From NCBI RefSeq assembly GCF_013761175.1, contig NZ_JACDUR010000003.1, positions 661,791 to 725,790 of the forward strand: a stretch of DNA of 64,000 nucleotides, written 5' to 3'. Source of the stretch: Nonomuraea soli (GTDB taxonomy: Bacteria; Actinomycetota; Actinomycetes; Streptosporangiales; Streptosporangiaceae). This document shows, in pieces, positions 59,652 to 64,000 of the stretch (position 1 is its first letter; each line of letters begins with the position of its first letter). The position numbers and the translations under genes were made by a program. A model generated the notes under the pieces. It was given only the letters and a program-made list of their open reading frames with translations, did not search any database and was not told the DNA's origin.

Positions 59652-60776
59652 GAACTCCACGTGGTGCCGGTACAGCCAGGCCAGCGACTCGCTGCTGGCC
59701 GTCTTCCTGAGGAAGAACGGCATCAGCGAGTCGCGCACCACCCGGCCCACCGGCCCGGCGGCCTTGTTGTTGCTGATCCGCCGTGAATACGCCACGACCT
59801 TCTCGACCCGGTCACGGCGGCGTGCCTCGAAGGCGGCGAACGGATCGGCCTCCCGCTTGAGGCAGTCGGCCAGCACGAGCGCGTCCTCGATGGCGAGCGA
59901 GGCGCCCTGGCCCGCGCTGGGCGAGGTGGCGTGGGCGGCGTCGCCGGTGAGCACCACCCGGCCCCGGTGCCAGGTCGGCAGGGGAGCCAGGTCGTAGATG
60001 GGCACCGCCGCGTCGATCCGGCTGCGGGCGATCAGGCCGGCCGAGTCGTTGGCGTCGCCGCGGAAGGCCTCGATGAGCAGGGGCTTCCAATCCTCCCGCT
60101 CGACGATCTCGCTCGGCAGGTTGGCGAACCACCAGGTGTCGCCGCCGGAGGCGACGGTGTAACCGAAGAACGCCTTCTTGCCGAAGATCATGTGATACTC
60201 GCCGGGATCACCCGGCAGGCCGCCGTCAGGGACGATGCCGCCGAAGCTGTACAGCCCGCTGTAGCGCGGCCGCGCCGGTGCGATCAGCTGCCGGGTGCGC
60301 GAGTGCACGCCGTCGGCGGCGATCAGGATGTCGCCGGTCGCGGTGGTGCCGTCGTCGAAGTGGGCGACGACCTCGGATCCCGTGTCGTCGAGGGTGACCA
60401 GGCGCTTGCCGTACGAGATCTCGACGCCTCGGGAGCGGGCTTCGTCGCGGACGATCCTGAACAGGTCGGCGCGCTGGATGGTGTGACTGACCGTGCCGTC
60501 GTCGAGGGCCATGCCGTTGGGCACCTGCCCGAGACGTTTGCCCGTGCCACTCCACATGATCATGGTGGGAGTGGGGATGCCTGCTGCCATGACCGGGTGG
60601 TGGGCGCCTAGGGTGCGCAGCGCGTCGAGGCCGTTGGAGGCGACGTTGAGGAAGGAGCCGACGCTCGCCGCGTCGCCGCCGTAGGCCTCGAAGATGTGGG
60701 ACTCGATGCCGACGCGCTGGAGTGCCATAGCGGTCACGGGACCAGCAATGCCACATCCGATGATCAAAGCCTTCAT
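59643..60776 (-). CDS. FAD-dependent monooxygenase (aromatic hydroxylase type)
   Basis: The 377-residue protein has GCGIAGPVTAMAL (FAD Rossmann), the DG motif in IAADGVHSRTR and the GD motif GDAAHATSPSAGQGASLAIED. It hydroxylates an unknown aromatic or antibiotic-like substrate. It is divergent from a MarR gene with a palindrome between, and overlaps the DapA-like gene end by 9 bp. Confidence 0.92.
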   Translation of the reverse strand: MKALIIGCGIAGPVTAMALQRVGIESHIFEAYGGDAASVGSFLNVASNGLDALRTLGAHHPVMAAGIPTPTMIMWSGTGKRLGQVPNGMALDDGTVSHTIQRADLFRIVRDEARSRGVEISYGKRLVTLDDTGSEVVAHFDDGTTATGDILIAADGVHSRTRQLIAPARPRYSGLYSFGGIVPDGGLPGDPGEYHMIFGKKAFFGYTVASGGDTWWFANLPSEIVEREDWKPLLIEAFRGDANDSAGLIARSRIDAAVPIYDLAPLPTWHRGRVVLTGDAAHATSPSAGQGASLAIEDALVLADCLKREADPFAAFEARRRDRVEKVVAYSRRISNNKAAGPVGRVVRDSLMPFFLRKTASSESLAWLYRHHVEFSQ

Positions 60777-60786
60777 GGTGGTATCC

Positions 60787-60806
60787 TTTCGTTCGGCCTA
60801 ACGAAA
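60787..60806. promoter_or_regulatory. MarR operator
   Basis: TTTCGTT-CGGCCT-AACGAAA is a perfect 7-bp palindrome. It starts 11 bp upstream of the monooxygenase ATG and 22 bp before the MarR ATG, well placed to repress both. Confidence 0.65.
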
Positions 60807-60828
60807 TAATGACAAACGCGGAGATGTC

Positions 60829-61296
60829 ATGTCCAGAGATATTTCGGAACACCGAAAGAATCTTCTCGACGCCCTGGTCCTGGCCGGACGGGAGAACAGC
60901 AACGCGGCGGTCATGTTCCACACCGCCGTCGCGGCGCATCTGGGGCTCGGGGCGAGCGAGGAGAAGACGCTCGACCTGCTGCAACGGCACGGGCCCCTGA
61001 CCGCGGGGGAGATCGTCAAGCTCACCGGGCTGGCCCCCGCCTCGGTTACGGGGTTGCTCGACCGGCTGGAGGCCAAGTGGTTCGTACGGCGCGTGCGAGA
61101 TCCGCGCGACCGGCGGCGGGTGATCGTGGAGCTCAATGCCGAGATGCTCTCGGGGGGTGACGAGATCTTCGAGCCCCTGGTCAGCGGCCTGGCCGAGCTG
61201 TACGCGGGCTATACGGACGAGCAGCTGGAGCTGATTCTGGACTTCCTCAGCCGTGCGACGGCGATCCAGGTGGAGGCCACTTCCAAAATTTCTTGA
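60829..61296 (+). CDS. MarR-family transcriptional regulator
   Basis: The 155-residue winged-helix protein has EEKTLDLLQRHGPLTAGEIV, ASVTGLLDRLEAKWFVRRV and the wing RDPRDRRRVIVEL. It probably represses the divergent monooxygenase and responds to its phenolic substrate. Confidence 0.92.
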   Translation: MSRDISEHRKNLLDALVLAGRENSNAAVMFHTAVAAHLGLGASEEKTLDLLQRHGPLTAGEIVKLTGLAPASVTGLLDRLEAKWFVRRVRDPRDRRRVIVELNAEMLSGGDEIFEPLVSGLAELYAGYTDEQLELILDFLSRATAIQVEATSKIS

Positions 61297-61305
61297 GACG
61301 AGACG

Positions 61306-61334
61306 TTGCGTCTTGTCGATTGGCCGGGTACTGT
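61306..61334 (+). promoter_or_regulatory. Promoter of the ABC-F leader and gene
   Basis: TTGCGT (61306-61311) and TACTGT (61329-61334) are 17 bp apart. The ATG of the leader ORF is seven bases after the -10, so the mRNA is probably leaderless. Confidence 0.6.
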
Positions 61335-61341
61335 TCCAGGC

Positions 61342-61365
61342 ATGGGTTACCAGATCTTCCTGTAA
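61342..61365 (+). CDS. Leader peptide MGYQIFL controlling the ABC-F gene
   Basis: ATG 61342 opens a seven-codon ORF ending in TAA. TCTTCCTG (61355-61362), covering its last codons, is complementary over 8 bp to CAGGAGGA (61419-61426), the Shine-Dalgarno region of the ABC-F gene, with hairpin 61374-61395 nested between. A ribosome stalled on the leader would free the site. Such leaders are known for antibiotic-resistance ABC-F genes. Confidence 0.65.
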   Translation: MGYQIFL

Positions 61366-61432
61366 GCGCCGCAGGCGTCGAGCACGCGCTCCGCCGTACA
61401 TCCGCCCGTGCACGCAACCAGGAGGACCATTT

Positions 61433-63418
<1,986 letters not shown>

Positions 63419-63760
63419 CCGGGGCGCTTCACCCTTGGGCGCTCGTCCGTGGAGTCGCGCTTGAGGGAGACGCCGCAGTCACACCCGAGGGAACGGCATC
63501 GGCCGCTTCAGCCGCGCCGGGGGCGAGGTGTCGTCCCCTCGGGCGTGCTCGAAGGCGGGTCTCACCCTCTCGGGCGCGCCGAAGGCGAGGGGCGTGTCCG
63601 AAGGCGAGTGTCGTCCCCTTGGAGGTGCCCGAAGGCGAGGCGTCGTCCCCTTTGGGCACCCAATCACGCGCTGGGGGTCCGGCGGGCAGGGCAGGCAGCT
63701 CTGGTTCTTCGGACAGGCCGATCACCCGTCGAAAACCTCAGTCAGAGCCCGAGCTCCGGC
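63419..63760. repeat. Degenerate repeats downstream of the ABC-F gene
   Basis: Between about 63510 and 63665 units of the form CGAAGGCGAG-GCGTCGTCCCCTT recur four to five times with 30-45 bp spacing. No supported gene is seen; a minus-strand frame (63429-63725) is Arg/Gly/Pro-rich and repeat-derived. Confidence 0.55.
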
Positions 63761-63826
63761 CCCGGTGGCTCAACTCGCCCGGCCCGGTGGCTCAACTCGC
63801 GCAGCCCGGTGGCTCAACTCGCGCGG
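63761..63826. repeat. 22-bp tandem repeat, three copies
   Basis: CCCGGTGGCTCAACTCGCGC-type units of 22 bp follow each other at 63761, 63783 and 63805. The last copy contains the stop codon of the minus-strand gene. Confidence 0.8.
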
Positions 63827-64000
63827 ATCGCCGAGCCCACCTCGCCCACCCGGTCGGCGAGGAGCCCGATCGCCCCCACCGCCCGCGTCACCGGGTCGTC
63901 CGCCGCCCCGCCCAGCGCCCGGGCCCGCAGGAACGCCTGCTTGACGTCCCTCCACCGAGCCTCCTGCTCGGCGGTCAGCACCCCGCGCAGCTCGGCCAGC
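63814..64000 (-). CDS. C-terminal part of an unidentified protein (start outside window)
   Basis: A minus-strand frame open at the right edge reads LAELRGVLTAEQEARWRDVK, then QAFLRARALGG and a helical end VTRAVGAIGLLADRVGEVGS, stopping at 63814. The strong codon bias and helical character make it a real gene end. I do not recognise the family. Confidence 0.6.
   Translation of the reverse strand, partial: LAELRGVLTAEQEARWRDVKQAFLRARALGGAADDPVTRAVGAIGLLADRVGEVGSAIRAS

Noticed and set aside
63429..63725. 98-codon minus-strand frame near the right end
   Set aside because: Mostly made of degenerate repeats and Arg/Gly/Pro; a short plausible start is not enough.

Overview
The window is high-GC DNA from a filamentous actinomycete. 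Leaderless promoters, GTG starts, the SRP RNA-dnaX-ybaB-recR-DUF5063-lysC-asd block, two tRNA-Ser genes, F420/flavin-type luciferase-like oxidoreductases, an SCO5389-family protein and an AfsR-type SARP regulator fit Streptosporangiaceae (Nonomuraea-like) best. That placement is inference from family content; nothing was searched. About 63 protein genes, two tRNAs and the SRP RNA are supported. Two genes run off the window edges.

Layout. 1-6.2 kb: the end of an AlaRS-like gene, GntR and XRE-TPR regulators, a PH-domain membrane protein coupled to a 52-residue membrane peptide, upp, and a tadA operon with two tadA-associated proteins, followed by tRNA-Ser(CGA). 6.2-12.3 kb: twin YpfJ-type metallopeptidases, a LysE exporter, an S41 protease, small membrane proteins and tRNA-Ser(GGA). 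12.3-21 kb: the conserved replication/recombination block (ffs, dnaX, ybaB, recR) and the aspartate pathway pair lysC-asd, with a GAF-domain regulator inserted. 21-33.4 kb: an accessory mix of a secreted M15-like peptidase, TetR/HxlR regulators, oxidoreductase, amidase, amidohydrolase, tyrosine phosphatase, SURF1, a 2-hydroxyacid dehydrogenase homologue and a PrmC-like methyltransferase. 33.4-37 kb: a large SARP-NB-ARC-TPR regulator flanked on both sides by 11-bp-spaced direct repeats of SARP type; next to its 3' end lies a strongly folded intergenic element. 37-44.6 kb: aminotransferase/LysR pair, rnhB, a second luciferase-like oxidoreductase, a secreted DUF11 protein, SCO5389-family protein, a CooC-like ATPase and a TPR protein that share a Zur-like box. 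44.5-47.6 kb: a sulfonate/taurine-type ABC transporter with an Rrf2 regulator. 47.7-54.1 kb: LCP protein, methyltransferase, then an epimerase-P450-ketosynthase III group. 54-58.7 kb: MFS transporter, a two-gene operon of a thymidylate-synthase-like protein with a four-helix membrane protein, a serine hydrolase and LysR. 58.8-64 kb: DapA-like protein, FAD monooxygenase/MarR pair, and an ABC-F protein behind a seven-residue leader peptide.

Most notable: (1) the ABC-F gene has a leaderless seven-codon leader ORF whose last codons can pair with the ABC-F ribosome binding site, a compact translational attenuator; (2) a roughly 220-nt convergent intergenic region folds into nested helices with compensating G-U pairs and carries a copy of the SARP-type repeat found upstream of the regulator; (3) a thymidylate-synthase fold protein with its catalytic residues preserved is translationally coupled to a membrane protein; (4) in-frame minisatellites have expanded inside linkers of several unrelated genes (dnaX, a methyltransferase, P450, ketosynthase III, ABC-F) and in two intergenic regions, in the ketosynthase by about 150 residues without loss of the catalytic triad.
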